Assembly (NCBI RefSeq): GCF_004210375.1
Contig: NC_134830.1
Span: 50,473,094-50,537,093, forward strand
Source: Tachypleus tridentatus
Taxonomy: Eukaryota; Arthropoda; Merostomata; Xiphosura; Limulidae
Direction of reading: 5' to 3'
DNA: 64,000 bases
The notes under the pieces are model-generated. The model did not search any database. It saw only the letters and a list, made by a program, of their open reading frames with translations, and was not told the DNA's origin. Within the stretch, counting starts at the first letter, position 1. Each line of letters starts with the position of its first letter. This document shows positions 23,070-34,704 of this stretch, piece after piece. Made by a program: the position numbers and the translations under genes.

Positions 23070-23291
23070 TTGTTTATAAACACGACGACTTTCTGTAACG
23101 TTTATTGTATTCAGGAGAACTCTGTATTTACAGCTTTGACTGATGATTTAGATGAAACGTCGCTACAAGGTAAAATGTTGGTAATTTGGAATGTCTATGA
23201 CGAACCCGAATTCCAACCTTCAATAATGACCAGAGACTTAGGTGGCGGTTCATTAATGTTGTTCACAGACACGCAGTTATGGACATTCTAG
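23070..23291 (+). other. Possible exon or decayed coding segment
   Basis: An open frame carries ENSVFTALTDDLDETSLQ between a credible acceptor (TTGTATTCAG, ending about 23,115) and donor (CAAG|GTAAAA, about 23,170). The same frame stays open past the donor (WNVYDEPEFQPSIMTRDL) to a stop. The composition looks coding, but I recognise no family. It could be a real small exon, an exon remnant or chance. Confidence 0.22.
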
Positions 23292-23565
23292 ACACGAAAT
23301 ACCTAGATGTTTTCAGTTACCTGCGGTTCAGTGCCTCATATTGAATACATAAAAAGTGTAGATGTAACAGGCTGGATGTACAGTGTCAGACTCGTTAGTT
23401 TTGATAATGTAGTCGAAGGAAAAGAACTGGTACATATTCTATATAATAACATTTACCTAGCAGCATTTCATGTCTGATGACGGTTAATATCTTTCTTTAC
23501 CTAAAGAGAATCAACTTGCTTGTAAGGTTGTTTGATAACGTTTACCACATCTGTTAGTGTTAGAC

Positions 23566-23849
23566 CTAGATTGTTTATTTTTGAAATTTCACGCAAATTT
23601 ACACAAAGACTATCTGAACTAGCCGTCCCAAATTTAATAGTTTAAGGCTTGAGGGAAGCCAGCTAGTTATCGTCACCCACCGCCAATTCTTGGGCTACTA
23701 TTTTACCAACAAGTACTGGGATTGACTCACATTGTAACGCCCCCACGACTGAAAAGACGAGCATGTTTGTTGTGACAGGGATTCGAGTCTGTGATCCTCA
23801 AATTACAAGTCGAGTACCATAATCACCTGGCTATGCCAGGACGCCAGAC
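23566..23849 (-). repeat. SINE family 1, diverged full-length copy
   Basis: Tail TTTCACGCAAATTTACACAA, core GCCGTCCCAAATTTAATAG, then AGGGATTCGAGTC and the head CACCTGGCTATGCCAGGAC. Many transitions show it is old. Confidence 0.85.
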
Positions 23850-24309
23850 CTGGAATATAGATCTAATTGTTTATTTACACAACGCTTGTAATCTAACATT
23901 ACGTTACATCTTCATTTGTATTTCACAGACAACGTGCAAGTAAAGTTTTTAATGTTTTATTCTATTCAAATATTCACATTTCTCATGAAACAAGCTCCAC
24001 CTACAAACTGCTAAATATAATTACAGTTTATGACATAATATAGTGTGTAATTAATTTGTTAAAATGACTCAACACTTACAAGTTATAACATAAGTTATAC
24101 ATTCATATTAGTGAACTACTGATCCTGTTTGGTAATAAAATGGTAAAAACTTTAGGACCAACACGGTTATTAAATTACCAGTGGTTCACACATTGCAGTC
24201 AACTAGCGGGCCAGGAGTTAACTGTACGTTGTACGTGTGTAACAGGAATATTATAGTGTTACTCACGTGCAGCAGCTACATTATTTTTCGTGGAGACACC
24301 AACAAAGAT

Positions 24310-24400
24310 GACGAAATTTATATGCAAAAACGGCTCGTTTGGGTTGAGAAATATTTTTGCATATAAATTTCTCAACAAGTGGGTTTCTCGACATCACTGA
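24310..24400. repeat. Penelope-like terminal fragment forming a hairpin
   Basis: Exact 18-bp arms (GAAATTTATATGCAAAAA and its complement) surround a 23-bp loop. The left half matches 20,524-20,570 in the same orientation. The right half, ending AAGTGGGTTTCTCGACATCA, matches 20,500-20,535 in reverse. It is a rearranged end of the same element. Confidence 0.7.
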
Positions 24401-24569
24401 AAGATGACGAAAGGTCAACCCTGTATCTTGTTCAACCAACAGGATCACGAGTAAGTGGTATTATTACACAACTCAGTTCTCTAAGTATTTAGTTGAAAAT
24501 AGGGTCATTGTTATTTCACTAATTTGTTATTAGGTTCAATATGGCGGAATAAACAAAGCCTGTCAGGTG

Positions 24570-24890
24570 CATAACCTTTATAACAGTCTCGTACACGTTG
24601 CTCTGACACCTATATATAGACTGAACCCAATCACAGGTAAATCTATAATAGTCTCAGGAATGTTGACATTCATATCAGTCTCGCACTTATCCTTGACACC
24701 GATAAAAATAGCGAAACAAGTCACACTGACAAATATAACAGTGTTAGTCACACTGACACTTATAATAGTTTATCAACTGTCATTCTGACACCCAGAATGT
24801 CTCACGCCAGTTATACTGACATAAGTAATATAATCAACCCTAGTTACACTGATACTCATAATTGTCTCACAACAGCTGCATTGCCTCTAA
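24570..24890. repeat. Diverged minisatellite, unit about 28-32 bp
   Basis: Degenerate recurrences of CACTGACAC..ATAATAGT with GTCTC or GTCAC spacing (for example 24,605, 24,693, 24,724, 24,757, 24,787 and 24,850). The copies are too diverged for an exact count. Confidence 0.5.
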
Positions 24891-25127
24891 TTTAAACACT
24901 AAACAGTAGATGGGGCTACTGTTATAGTTTTATTAATTTTGAAGTGGTTACATTAAAAATAATATTAAACACGTACTAACTGATTCCGAAATCATATTTT
25001 ACCAATGTATCATTTTTTTAATCATTTGTTTTTTGTTTTGCTTTAAGTCCATCATACAAAGCAAAGTATAACTAGAAACTATCAAATTTTCTACCATGAA
25101 TACATAGTGGGTTATTATTATGTTGTT

Positions 25128-25245
25128 TGTTTACTGAATTTCTTTCAAGAGATCTCTGTCTGCTTTAGTTGTCCCTAATTCTTGAAGTGACAGACTAAAG
25201 TGGGATTGGTCGTCATTTTATATAGCGCCTTTACAGTAGAAATGG
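25128..25245 (-). repeat. SINE family 1, decayed and internally deleted
   Basis: Tail-like GAATTTCTTTCAAGAGATCT, then AGTTGTCCCTAATTC, joined to GTGGGATTGGTCGTCATTTT. The core middle and the head are absent. Confidence 0.55.
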
Positions 25246-25257
25246 TAATCTCTAATA

Positions 25258-26690
25258 AATAGATATTTCCAGTAAAAAACGTGGAGTTTCGATTGCAAGA
25301 AAAACATTTAGGTGAGCATTTTATGTCTTAAGATTTGATTGATAAATAAAGGTAGACAAACAGAGACTTGAATAAATACAATAAGTTGTTGTTGTTGGAA
25401 TTTCGCACAAAGCTACTCGAGGGCTATCTGTGCTAGCCGTCCCTAATTTAGCAGTGTAAGACTAGAGGGAAGGTAGGTAGTTATCACCACCCACCGCCAA
25501 CTCTTGGGCTATTCTTTTACCAACGAATTGACCGTGATTATAATGTGATTAACCGTCACATTATAACGCCCCCACGGTTGGGAGGGCGAGCATGTTTAGC
25601 GCGACGCGGGCGCGAACTCGCGACCCATAAATACAATAAGTATTGCAATATATTATAATCAGTGTAATGTATTTCCATTAACTTATCACTGGGTTCAAAT
25701 GTTTATAAACTTATTATTTATTAGTCAGATCTAGAACTTCTGCGAACTAATATGGTAAAAGAAACATCTCAACTGGTATATAATACATTTTAGCGTTATC
25801 TTCCTACTACCGGTTGTATATTCCTTGCGTACTTCAGTAATTGTGTAAAGTTAACACTGTAGTTACTAATAGTACAGGGTGATATTCACCTTCTCTACAT
25901 TATGAGATAAAACAGTCAAAGCTGTCTGTTTATAACCAAATAAACATGTTTACACTTCTTCCTCTTTGTTATAATTTTACAATTTTAAAATTGTGTAATC
26001 ACTTTATCTTGTTATCAGCGATGACTAACTCAGAGTTAACTATACGTCTTGGAGTCACGTGTTTTTTATAAGTCTAAAGAATCCTATTAGGGAAGAAGAC
26101 TTAATGTTATTTTGTTGTCCTGTCTATCTTTGATTAACATCTCTGAAGCACCTAGAATGAGGCATATTCATGTCAGTCCCATGTTGGTGGTTTAATAATG
26201 TGAATGGTTTCACTCCCCATATCAAGCTGTGTCTCCGGTCAACCTTAGTATTTGCAGCAGTAGTGTGGGTCCCAGAAGAGAATGACAATTACCAAATGTG
26301 TAAAAATCAATGTTGTGATCATTGAAGATTATTGAATATGACATGTTGGTCCACTATTCTATGTTTTAATAGGGTCGTAAGGTACACACTTATGATGTCA
26401 ATGAAAGTGACACTGTTAACAATACAATTGGTTGATGTACAAAAGGAATCTTAAGTTTCTTAGGTTATATTCTTTACATAGAGTCAACAGTAGAGTAGAC
26501 ATTATGATAGCAACTTTGATGTAAATAAAGGTTTAATTGTTGTTTTAAAACAGTAAGGTACACATTACTAGAAAGTAACCAATAAAAGGGAACTTGGAAG
26601 AGATCACCACAAGAAGCGGACAAAACAATTATTGGATCACAAGTATTGGCTAGAGAAAAGTTGAAAATATATGCTCTTTACAGCAGACAT
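25258..26690. repeat. Duplicated segment, copy 1
   Basis: Collinear with 30,465-32,050. Matching blocks include CAAGAAAAACATTTAG (25,297 and 30,509), CAGATCTAGAACTTCTG (25,726 and 31,259) and GTCCCATGTTG (26,178 and 31,545). A SINE splits this copy at 25,387-25,626. No reading frame is conserved between the copies, so this is probably an unclassified transposon or an old segmental duplication. Confidence 0.75.
25372..25641 (-). repeat. SINE family 1 (subfamily B), 5'-truncated, perfect 15-bp target duplication
   Basis: SINE at 25,387-25,626 between exact copies of ATAAATACAATAAGT (25,372-25,386 and 25,627-25,641). It carries the subfamily B marks (GGGCGCGAACTCGCG, GGTTGGGAGGGCGAG) and stops just past the B box, so the 5' head is missing. 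The paralogous site at 30,590-30,620 is empty. Confidence 0.93.
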
Positions 26691-26879
26691 AGGGTATTAA
26701 GTATTCATACTCGTATAATTTTTAATGGAAAATTAAAGTATTAGTATTTCTATTCAAATACAGTAGTATAGTATTCGTTGAATAATTTCACGAAAACTTA
26801 ATACTGTAAGAGTACACCGAAAGGTATTTTTTGTTATCAAACTGTCCTTGTAGATGTCATCAAATGTCATCATTCGTAC

Positions 26880-27090
26880 GAAAAGGTTTAGAAAGTCGGA
26901 TAAAAAGTTTAGAATGTTATCGGATAGGCAACATGGTTTCACTTTGTGAAAATCTTGACTTACAAATATTTTGGCATGCTTTGAAAATGTTACTGCTTAC
27001 GTAGATAAGAGTGTAGATTTGGTATATTTGGATTTTCATAAAACATTTGACAAAGTGCCACATAAAAGACTTCTCTAAGAAACTTATCTT
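26880..27090 (+). mobile_element. CR1/L2-type LINE fragment, RT palm
   Basis: Reads QHGFTL, then FENVTAYVDKSVDLVYLDFH and KTFDKVPHKRLL. VDLVYLDFxKxFDKVPHxRLL is RT motif A of the CR1/L2 group. Stops interrupt the frame. No ends are visible. Confidence 0.75.
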
Positions 27091-27534
27091 TATAAATGTG
27101 GGGGAAAATGTAAATAATTAACTAGATAATTTAATTAATTAGATAAAAGAGTAATTCATTTTATGTTATTGTAAAAAAGTGTAACTTGTTCATATATTGA
27201 ATTATCTTTATAATATAAAATATAACATTTTATATAGAAAGTTTAATAGCTTACAAATTTTGTTTTAAAACGACAGATTATCACTGCTTTCTTAATAACA
27301 AAATTTGGACGTTTTATAAAATGTTAATTTTTGTAAAAATAAAATAGTTTTATTGGAACTGATACATAAACATACACACAACCACTTGTTAACATGCTGT
27401 TTGACATCCTTTATCTCTAGACATCAATATTTCTATAGCAATAGACATAGGAACAGTATAACAAAATTTTATATAACAAATGAAAATAGCAAGTTAAATA
27501 ATGAATTTTAAGTTCTGGAAAACTGATTTCGGTT
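27091..27534. other. Unassigned AT-rich DNA
   Basis: Nothing recognised. Confidence 0.5.
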
Positions 27535-27890
27535 TAACGCCCTTCGGTGTGGATTCCTGTATGTGGTGAAGGGACCTCCCAGGGAAGGTTCTGTTCTTTC
27601 AGGTTACCTCCTCTGGGATCTAAACATCCACTCACGTGTTTGCCGTGCGTAGCGACCCGTGAAGGGGAGGAGAGGATCCTGATGGTTGAGGGGTCCAACC
27701 CTAACACACCACTTTGGCCTTGAATTCCTGTAGACAGGCGGCCTTTGGGTGGTCCCCTTTGGGTCAATCGGTTGGTCCACTTAGGCTAGAGTCAACAAGT
27801 ACCAGTGTTAGAAGTTCTAAACGGGTGTTGTGGATATTGTGTCTGATGCTGGTGTTTGGGTATAGTGCTCACGAAACCCTGACGTTGCTG
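27535..27890 (+). promoter_or_regulatory. Putative LINE 5' leader and internal promoter region
   Basis: About 355 bp upstream of ORF1, clearly richer in G+C than its surroundings (for example GGGACCTCCCAGGGAAGG, GGCGGCCTTTGGGTGG). Full-length LINEs carry an internal Pol II promoter here. Its position directly before ORF1 and its absence from the truncated copies A and B support leader status. Promoter activity is inferred. Confidence 0.5.
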
Positions 27891-27904
27891 CAAGATACCC
27901 CATT

Positions 27905-29101
27905 TTCTTATATTACATTCTCTTTTAGAAAAATCTTTAGGGCAAATGTCCCCCTTTTTTATTCAGAAGAAACTAGAGAGACTTGTTGGCTCTCCAAAGT
28001 CAGTAAAGAAGCTTCGATCTGGAGACATATTGGTTGAAACATCCACATCCAACACAGTGGACTCCTCTTGAATTCAAAGGCAATTGGGGATGTACTTATT
28101 GAGGTTACCCCTCTTGCTACCTTGAATTCATCACGAGGAGTTATTGTTGAGAGGGATTTGAAGAACGTCCCCGAGTCAGAGATTCTCACTGGTCTCTCCA
28201 CTCAAGGAGTTTCTGCAGTGAGGCGCATCTCCACTCGCAAAGACGGAGTTACACTGCCGACAAATATCCTCGTTTTGACTTTTACATCACCACGTACACC
28301 TGCCACCATCAAGGCAGGTTATCTAATTTGCAGGGTACGGCCGTACATTCCAAACCCTCTTCGATGTTTCCAATGTCAAAGGTTCGGCCACTCAAAGACG
28401 TCCTGTCGTGGTTCCCTGACATGTGCTCGTTGTGGTGGCAAGGACCACGATGCCAATGAGTGTCACACGGACCCACATTGTTTCAACTGCAACGGTTTCC
28501 ATCCTTCCTACTTTCGTTCTTGCCCAAAATGGTTGGAGGAAAAAGAGGTGCAGCATTTGAAAACGACCCATAACATAAGTTATCCTGAGGCTCGAAAATT
28601 GCTGTCCGCTACTCCATCTCGGACATATGCTGCTACACTTCATTCCACAACTACAGTGGGAGTGCAGACAGATCTCTCTGTGCCTCCAAGAGAATCGTTT
28701 TCAAAACAAATGAAAAGCCTTTTTCCTCCATAGTTAAAAAGGTTGATGAATCGACTTCTACACCCATCTCTGTTCCTCCCATACATTCCAACAAACCTCA
28801 AGATCCACATCCTTTGGTTTCAAATACAGGCATTTCTTCTGATACATCTTTTTCTCCCACCCCAAGATGTAAAACAATCATTCGTTTGTGTCCTCAGTCA
28901 CTGGAATCCCCGTCCAACAACAAAGACCTGCCCAATTGACCTAGGGCAGGATCCATGGAGGTTGATAGACCTCCTCCGAATAAGGACAGTATGGAAAAAA
29001 GACGTGGTCGTAAACAGAAGGGTTCTCCAGCCACTTCGCCTACCCCCGTCATGAAAAATGGCCACCTTGACACAATGGAACTGTTGAGGTTTACATTATA
29101 A
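27905..29101 (+). pseudogene. LINE ORF1 (gag-like, three zinc knuckles) of copy C
   Basis: Starts with PFFIQKKLERLVGSPKSVKK, then LRSGDILVETSTS. One missing base near 28,047 shifts the frame. The long open part (28,048-28,733) reads SKAIGDVLIEVTPLATLN, RGVIVERDLKNVPESEIL, then three knuckles: CFQCQRFGHSKTSC, CARCGGKDHDANEC (both CX2CX4HX4C) and CFNCNGFHPSYFRSC (CX2CX3HX6C). YPEARKLLSATPSRTYA and TTTVGVQTDLSVPPRESF follow. A second frameshift near 28,735 leads into the basic C-terminal part (DSMEKRRGRKQKGSPATSP). Its last codons overlap the ORF2 start at 29,057. The knuckles would bind element RNA. Confidence 0.88.
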
Positions 29102-29652
29102 TCTGGATGATATCAAAACACTGATTGCTTCCTACCATCCTGTTTGTCTTTCCTTACAAGAAACATTTTTAAAACCTGCTGATGCAGTCACAATTCGGCA
29201 GTTTTCTCTGTACAAAAGTAACAGGCTGTGTAATGGACGAGAACATGGAGGGGTGGCACTATAGGTTGATCAGTATGTACCCACTCTGTCTTTATCACTC
29301 AACACACCCTTGGAGGCCGTAGCCATCCGTGTTTCCTTGGGTCATACCATCACTGTTTGATCTCTTTACCTGTCTCCTGGAGAAACATATGATCAATTAG
29401 ACCTTGATGCTCTCGTTGAACAGTTGCCGTCTCTCTGGCCGTGGTTGATGCCACCCTACCTGCGTGCCCCGGTGGAAGCTGGATCAGGCAGACTGGTCCA
29501 CTTTCACTGCTCTCGCAGAACGTGATCCTGCCATTGTCTGTCAGCCATCAATAGACGACTGTATGGCAGCAGTAACTGACTGTATTATACAAGCAGCTTC
29601 TCAGTGTATTCCTAAAACCTCGACACGTTTTCCACGATATGTTCTTCCATAA
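29057..29652 (+). pseudogene. LINE ORF2 start (APE endonuclease) of copy C, broken
   Basis: ATG at 29,057 (MATLTQWNC), then a stop in place of Arg. LDDIKTLIASYHPVCLSLQE and TFLKPADAVTIRQFSLYK keep the catalytic Glu of QET. Two further in-frame stops follow in GGVAL-VDQ and TITV-SLYL. Past the internal deletion, WKLDQADWSTFTALAERDPA runs to FPRYVLP and a stop at 29,650. It belongs with ORF1 just upstream, whose end it overlaps by about 45 nt in another frame. Confidence 0.85.
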
Positions 29653-29660
29653 TAATTCCT

Positions 29661-30299
29661 TACACTGATACCTCGACTCACACTTCCCACCCTTCCTTCC
29701 CACTTCTGGTACTTCTTTTCTTGGAAGCAGCTGCGACAGAAGAAGTAAGGGTAGGTGGGAGTTTAAGGACTAGTGGCGGGAACAAACTGAACGAAAAAAT
29801 CATCATATGAGAAGAGGTGTCTATTGGAAATATATTTGCCGTGTATGAAAATATTAAGTTTTCATAAATTCACAATCAACCTACAACAGCCGTTTGTTTC
29901 AAAATATATATAGGCACTACAGATGTAAGTCAAAGCTGAAAATCGACATTACCAAAAATGTATTCATATCTTATGTGTGTAATCTTGTGTATATATAAAT
30001 AACTATAGACAAATTTATATTTTGGTATAAATATATTTTTCCTATATCTGCCTTTACAGGTAGATCACAGATATAATTCTACATTTAAATGATGTAACAG
30101 TAATATCTGATTCCAGGTAGTCCAAAACATCAATGATGGTAAGGATATTGTTTAAACATTTTATTCAGAAAAGATTCAAAGACATTTTATTCACAAGTTC
30201 AGATTATTTATTAATATGCATAACTGAAATCTTGCATATGTTTTGATAAAATTTTATCAAAGCTGTAAGTATTCTGTATTTAAAAATTATAAAAAAGGA
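29661..30299. other. Unassigned stretch
   Basis: After the LINE break a weak quasi-palindrome sits at about 29,690-29,765 (CTTCCCACCC versus GGGTAGGTGGGAG). The rest is AT-rich with nothing recognised. Confidence 0.4.
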
Positions 30300-30415
30300 C
30301 AACTAAAGACTGAATTCTTTAAATTTGTCTGACATGTTTTCGTAACAATAGTTCTTAACCCATTTGAGGAATGTCTTTACATTTGTTAACTTAAATACAG
30401 CCAATAATTCAGTGA
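30300..30415 (-). mobile_element. Penelope-like element fragment, N-terminal coding part
   Basis: Minus strand reads TNVKTFLKWVKNYCYENMSD, then KFKEFSL. This matches the region upstream of the RT in the 20.5-22.4 kb element (ANIKIFL.LVKDHCNENMSD, …KEFSLYRD). A short orphan piece. Confidence 0.65.
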
Positions 30416-30420
30416 TATGC

Positions 30421-30462
30421 AGTTTACGAAACAAGCACCTTAATCACTAGGTCATGTCATGC
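30421..30462 (-). repeat. SINE family 1 head remnant
   Basis: CACCTTAATCACTAGGTCAT, then GTCATGC, compared with the consensus TTAACCACCTGGCCATGCC. Decayed. Confidence 0.45.
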
Positions 30463-30464
30463 GT

Positions 30465-32050
30465 AACAAATAAACATTTCCAGCTAACTACATAGAGTTT
30501 TTATCACAAGAAAAACATTTAGCTGAGCATTTTGGGTCTTAAAATTTGTTTGATAAATAAAGGTTAACAAACAGAGACTTGGATAAATACAATAAATATT
30601 ACTGTGTATTATAATCAAACTATACAAATAAATTGATTAATCGTAACAAAGAAAATAAAAAATATCATTAAATTTTGTGATATTTTTGTGTTTTAGAAAT
30701 AACTACAACTGAACTACAAGAAAATATATCTCTACAAAACAAGTTAAATCACTCGCAAGGGTAAGTGTAAGACCTTAGAGCGTCAAAAAGTGAATTTCAA
30801 TATCCGCTGTGAGCAGAGCACAGATAGCAGCACATCGTGTCTGCTTTACTACAAATAAAAGCTATGTTACTTTTAAAACTTTAAGGAATGAAAGTAACAG
30901 ATACTGAAAGCATGGATGGATATAAACCTTCTTTACAAAACTTGAAACACAGTAATGGTAGATGTCATACAGTTATTGTGTGGTTGATATAGTTGTTGAC
31001 ATGTATTGTATTAAACGTTAAGGACAATTAATGAGACTGTGTAACTATGTAAATAAAACGTGTTAGGTTTAAACTAACTGTTCTCTCTAATTAGAAACAC
31101 AGACTGTAAATTAAATATTCTGTCTGTTACATCAGTGTATCAAACTCAAGAAAAAAATGAATAAGGCTTGTCCTTCATTTAATGAAACAAGTCCAATGTA
31201 ATGTATTTCCATTAACTTACCACTGTGTTCAAATGTTTAGAAACTTGCTATTTATTAGCCAGATCTAGAACTTCTGTAAAGAAATATGGTAAAAGAAACA
31301 TCTCAACTGGTATGTAATACATTTTAGTGTAATCTTCCTACTACCGGTTGTAGTAGGAAATTGTCTAATTACTTTATCTTGCCAACAGCGATGGTTAACT
31401 CAAAGTGAACTGTATGTAATGGAGTCACGTGTTTTTTATAAGTAGAAAGAATCCTTTTAGGGAAGAGACTTAATGTTATTTTGTTGTCCTATCTATCTTT
31501 GATTAACATGTCTGAATCACCTAGAAGGAGGTGTATTCATGCCAGTCCCATGTTGATTGTTTAATAATGTGAATGGTTTCACTCACCCTATCAAGCCGTG
31601 TCTACGGACCAACCTTACTATTTGCAGCAGTAGTGTGACTTCCAGAAGAGAAATGACAAATACCAAATGTGTAAAAGTCTAAGTTGTGTTCATTGAAGGT
31701 TATTCAATGTGACAGACTGATCCAACCTTCTACGTTCAAATTGGATCGTATGGTCGACATTTATGATGTAAGTGAAACTGACACTGCTAACAATAGAAGT
31801 GGTTGATGTACAAAAGACGTCTTAAGTTTCTTAGATTATATTCTTTACATAGAGCCAACTGTAGAGTAAATATCTTGCCATGGACTTTGATGAAAGGAAA
31901 GGTTTAATTGTTCCCATAAAACAGTTAAATACACAATACTACAAAGTAACCATTTGCAGCGAACTTGAAAGAGATCACCACATCAAAAGAATGAAACAAC
32001 CATTGGATCACAAATACTAACTAAAGAAAAGCTGTAAACATGTGCTCTTT
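30465..32050. repeat. Duplicated segment, copy 2
   Basis: Paralog of 25,258-26,690. It contains about 570 bp (30,625-31,195) absent from copy 1 and lacks the SINE found there. Its right edge runs straight into a CR1/L2 RT fragment at about 32,050, which suggests the shared DNA is part of, or was carried with, that element. Confidence 0.7.
30790..30862 (+). repeat. SINE family 2b, tail half
   Basis: TTTCAATATCCGCTGTGAGC, then AGAGCACAGATAGC and a degraded end in ACAAATAAAA. Confidence 0.6.
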
Positions 32051-32715
32051 ACAGAAGATACGGTGGAATTAATCAGAGGGTTGTTATAAATAGAGATCAG
32101 TCAAACTCAATTGATGCTGCAAGTGGTGTACGTCAGGGCTCAGTCTCAGAACCATTGTACTTTTTGGTTTACATTAATGACACAGATGAAAGAATGGTAA
32201 AAAAGTTACTTAAATGTGGTCACAATATCAATATATTTGGTGTTGCTGATGCTTTACAAAAGGGTATAGATTATTTATTGAGTTGGGCAGATAAGTTACA
32301 AATGAGTTTTAATTTTAATAAATGCAAGATAATTTAAATAACCGTAACAGGGCCATAAAAGAAAAGGATCTTAGTGTAATAGTCAATCAGTCTCTAAAGC
32401 CATTCAAGCAGTTTGTTGTTGCTAGTGGTTGGGCAAATAGTATGTTAGGTTGTATTTAGAGAAATATTGAAAATAAGTCTAAAGAGGTTATAACTTCATT
32501 GTATAGGTCACTGGTTAGTTCACATTTGGAGTATTGTGTTCAGCCTTTGGCTACTTATCTTAGGAATGACATTGAATTGGTGGAAATAGTTCATAGAAAG
32601 ACTACTAGAATTGTACTTGAGATGTAAAAATTGTCCAACAATTACAAGCTATGATATGTAGAATTCTTTATCTCTTGGGAGAAAATGAATGGTTAAAGAC
32701 AATTTTGGATGGTAT
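32050..32715 (+). mobile_element. CR1/L2-type LINE fragment, RT motif B to thumb
   Basis: Open at 32,155-32,337, with upstream coding: INRDQSNSIDAASGVRQGS, then SEPLYFLVYINDTDERM (RT motif B and PLLFLVYIND block), VADALQKGIDYLLSWADKLQ and MSFNFNKCKII. After a stop: KEKDLSVIVNQSLKPFKQFV, MLGCI-RNIENKSKEVITSLYR, then SLVSSHLEYCVQPLATYLRN and VHRKTTRIV. The order and blocks (KDLGVI, SLVRPHLEY, Q...ATK) are those of CR1/L2 RT. The YxDD position reads FGVAD. The copy is inactive. Confidence 0.85.
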
Positions 32716-32719
32716 GGGC

Positions 32720-34704
32720 CCCAATTCATATTGAAGTGGCATGATCCCTCAAAATGGGTTCAGTCTACCTCTGCTACATGACTATGTTATCATGGATATT
32801 CTGAACCTATTTTTATATAAAAGTATAACTTTATACTTTTCTTGGTGAGCAACATTACACAGAAGACCAAAACCTTTTGATTTTTCTACGTATTAGAGGT
32901 TGTTACACAACAAACCACTTCTTTACTACATGGTTTTTTCTACCTTGCTCATTAAAAAGATACACACACACGTGAATAAGTACTAATACCCAAGTACACT
33001 ACCCTCAGGGTCCGCTTCGTATGGGTTCAAAGCTTCACATTTCTAGGTTCTTTCCTTTTGAAGCTATGGTGGTCACACATACACTAAGACACACACCATT
33101 TTATTATTATAGATAAACAATGTTTAATATAATATTGCTTGCACAAAATCCACAGTAGAAATGTTCATGTTTTCACGTAATCTTGAAAGACCAGACTGTT
33201 GCTTGTAGTAATTTTTAACTGTGTGTTCTTCATAACTTTAACTAGTTTTGTGATTTTGGATACAACCAATTTTATAATTGTACATTTTTAACCCATTTTC
33301 ATGACAAACCACTCTGTAAGTTTATATGATATGTATTTCATTTGAACTATCAGTTCTTTCTTAATGTTACTCTTTTTCAAATTAATAACTTGTATGATAG
33401 AAGATTAAAAGTTTGCTATGTATTTAACATCAAAAGGTATAAGTCTTATCTCATATTTAATGCAATTAAAACTTGCCAAAGGTAAATTAATAAGAATTTT
33501 TGTACACTTGTTTAAATGTGCCTCCATGAAATGCATTGGAGGTGAAGTTGTCTGTAATTATAGAAAGAACTACAGAGAGTTTACAATATGACAACCTTAC
33601 CAATTGTGGATGTAAATTCATTATTATTCTTTGAAATGTTATTTAAAAATTTTTTCATCACTAGAGAAATGAAAGTAAGCATTCAGAGTTTTGACAAGAA
33701 TCTATAATAATTATTGAACAAACTTAAATAAATTACAATCATCAGATCTCTTCTATTAAAAACCTCTTGTTAGTTACTAATAACAATCAATATAACATAC
33801 TTCTTTACAAACTGCTGCTATTTCATTTTTGTAAAGACAGGTTTGGACAAGAACATCAGTCATACAGCGAACTGTTAAATATTCCATGATTATCTAAAGA
33901 AACAAAGCTTAACATTTGACTCACACTTTATTCTTCAATAAAATTATACATAATAATGGAAGAAAATATTTATTTTTCCTCTTTAAGATTCTGTCAGTAA
34001 TCATATTTGTAATAAAAACGGAAAAGCTCTTCAAACAATTGTTCATGAAGTAGGAACTGAAGTAACAACACTTCTTTAACATTCTTTAAATGTGAGATTT
34101 TTATTATCTCGAAAGATATGTGGTTCATTAAAAAAATTACAAACTGAGTTTCAAGTCTTAAGGAAGCGTGGATTAGCAAATACCACTTTTCTACATTTTT
34201 GTTACTTCTTCAGTTTCTTTTATTTTTCTACCTCAAAAGATGTTACACTCTTTCATATATTGGTTACTAAAGCTGTAATTTCTATACTGTTATTTTATTA
34301 TTCATAATTTGTCAAATCTCATCTTTAAATAAAAATGTACAATTATTTAGTTACAATTTTTTAACATTCTGAGCTATGCAATTCTTTTTGCTGGGTCTGA
34401 AATAATTATTATTGAATATAAACTTTTGTTGATGTAAGATGTTCTCAGGTGAATCAAATTACCAACTTGTAACACTAAATTTTTTCTTTCCTTGGTAGGT
34501 CAGAAAAGGACTAGATGTTTTTAATATTCATCATTTCTAAATTCTATGATGTGAATCATATTTTCAATACATAAGGGATACCATTTTGCAGACTGGTTAA
34601 CCTGCATATTTATTTTCCATTTGCATCACGTATTCCACAATATTGTTATGATATTTATAATTTTTTGTACTGAAAATGTTTTTCCGATAAGTACTTATCT
34701 CGCC
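32720..34704. other. Unassigned AT-rich DNA
   Basis: About 2 kb with no recognised gene or repeat partner. Short open frames at 33,994-34,307 lack motifs and splice sites. Confidence 0.5.

Larger units (their letters stand above)
27535..29660 (+). mobile_element. RNase H LINE, 5' half with leader (copy C)
   Basis: Best-preserved copy. A GC-richer leader (27,535-27,890) without long coding potential precedes ORF1 and the start of ORF2. An internal deletion of about 250 bp joins the endonuclease (LPSL, about 29,435) to the pre-RT linker (PRWKLDQADWSTFTALAERD). The element stops at about 29,652, before the RT palm. Confidence 0.88.

Noticed and set aside
29690..29765. Possible MITE from the quasi-palindrome CTTCCCACCC / GGGTAGGTGGGAG
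   Set aside because: Pairing is imperfect, no target duplication is visible, and it sits at a broken LINE edge.
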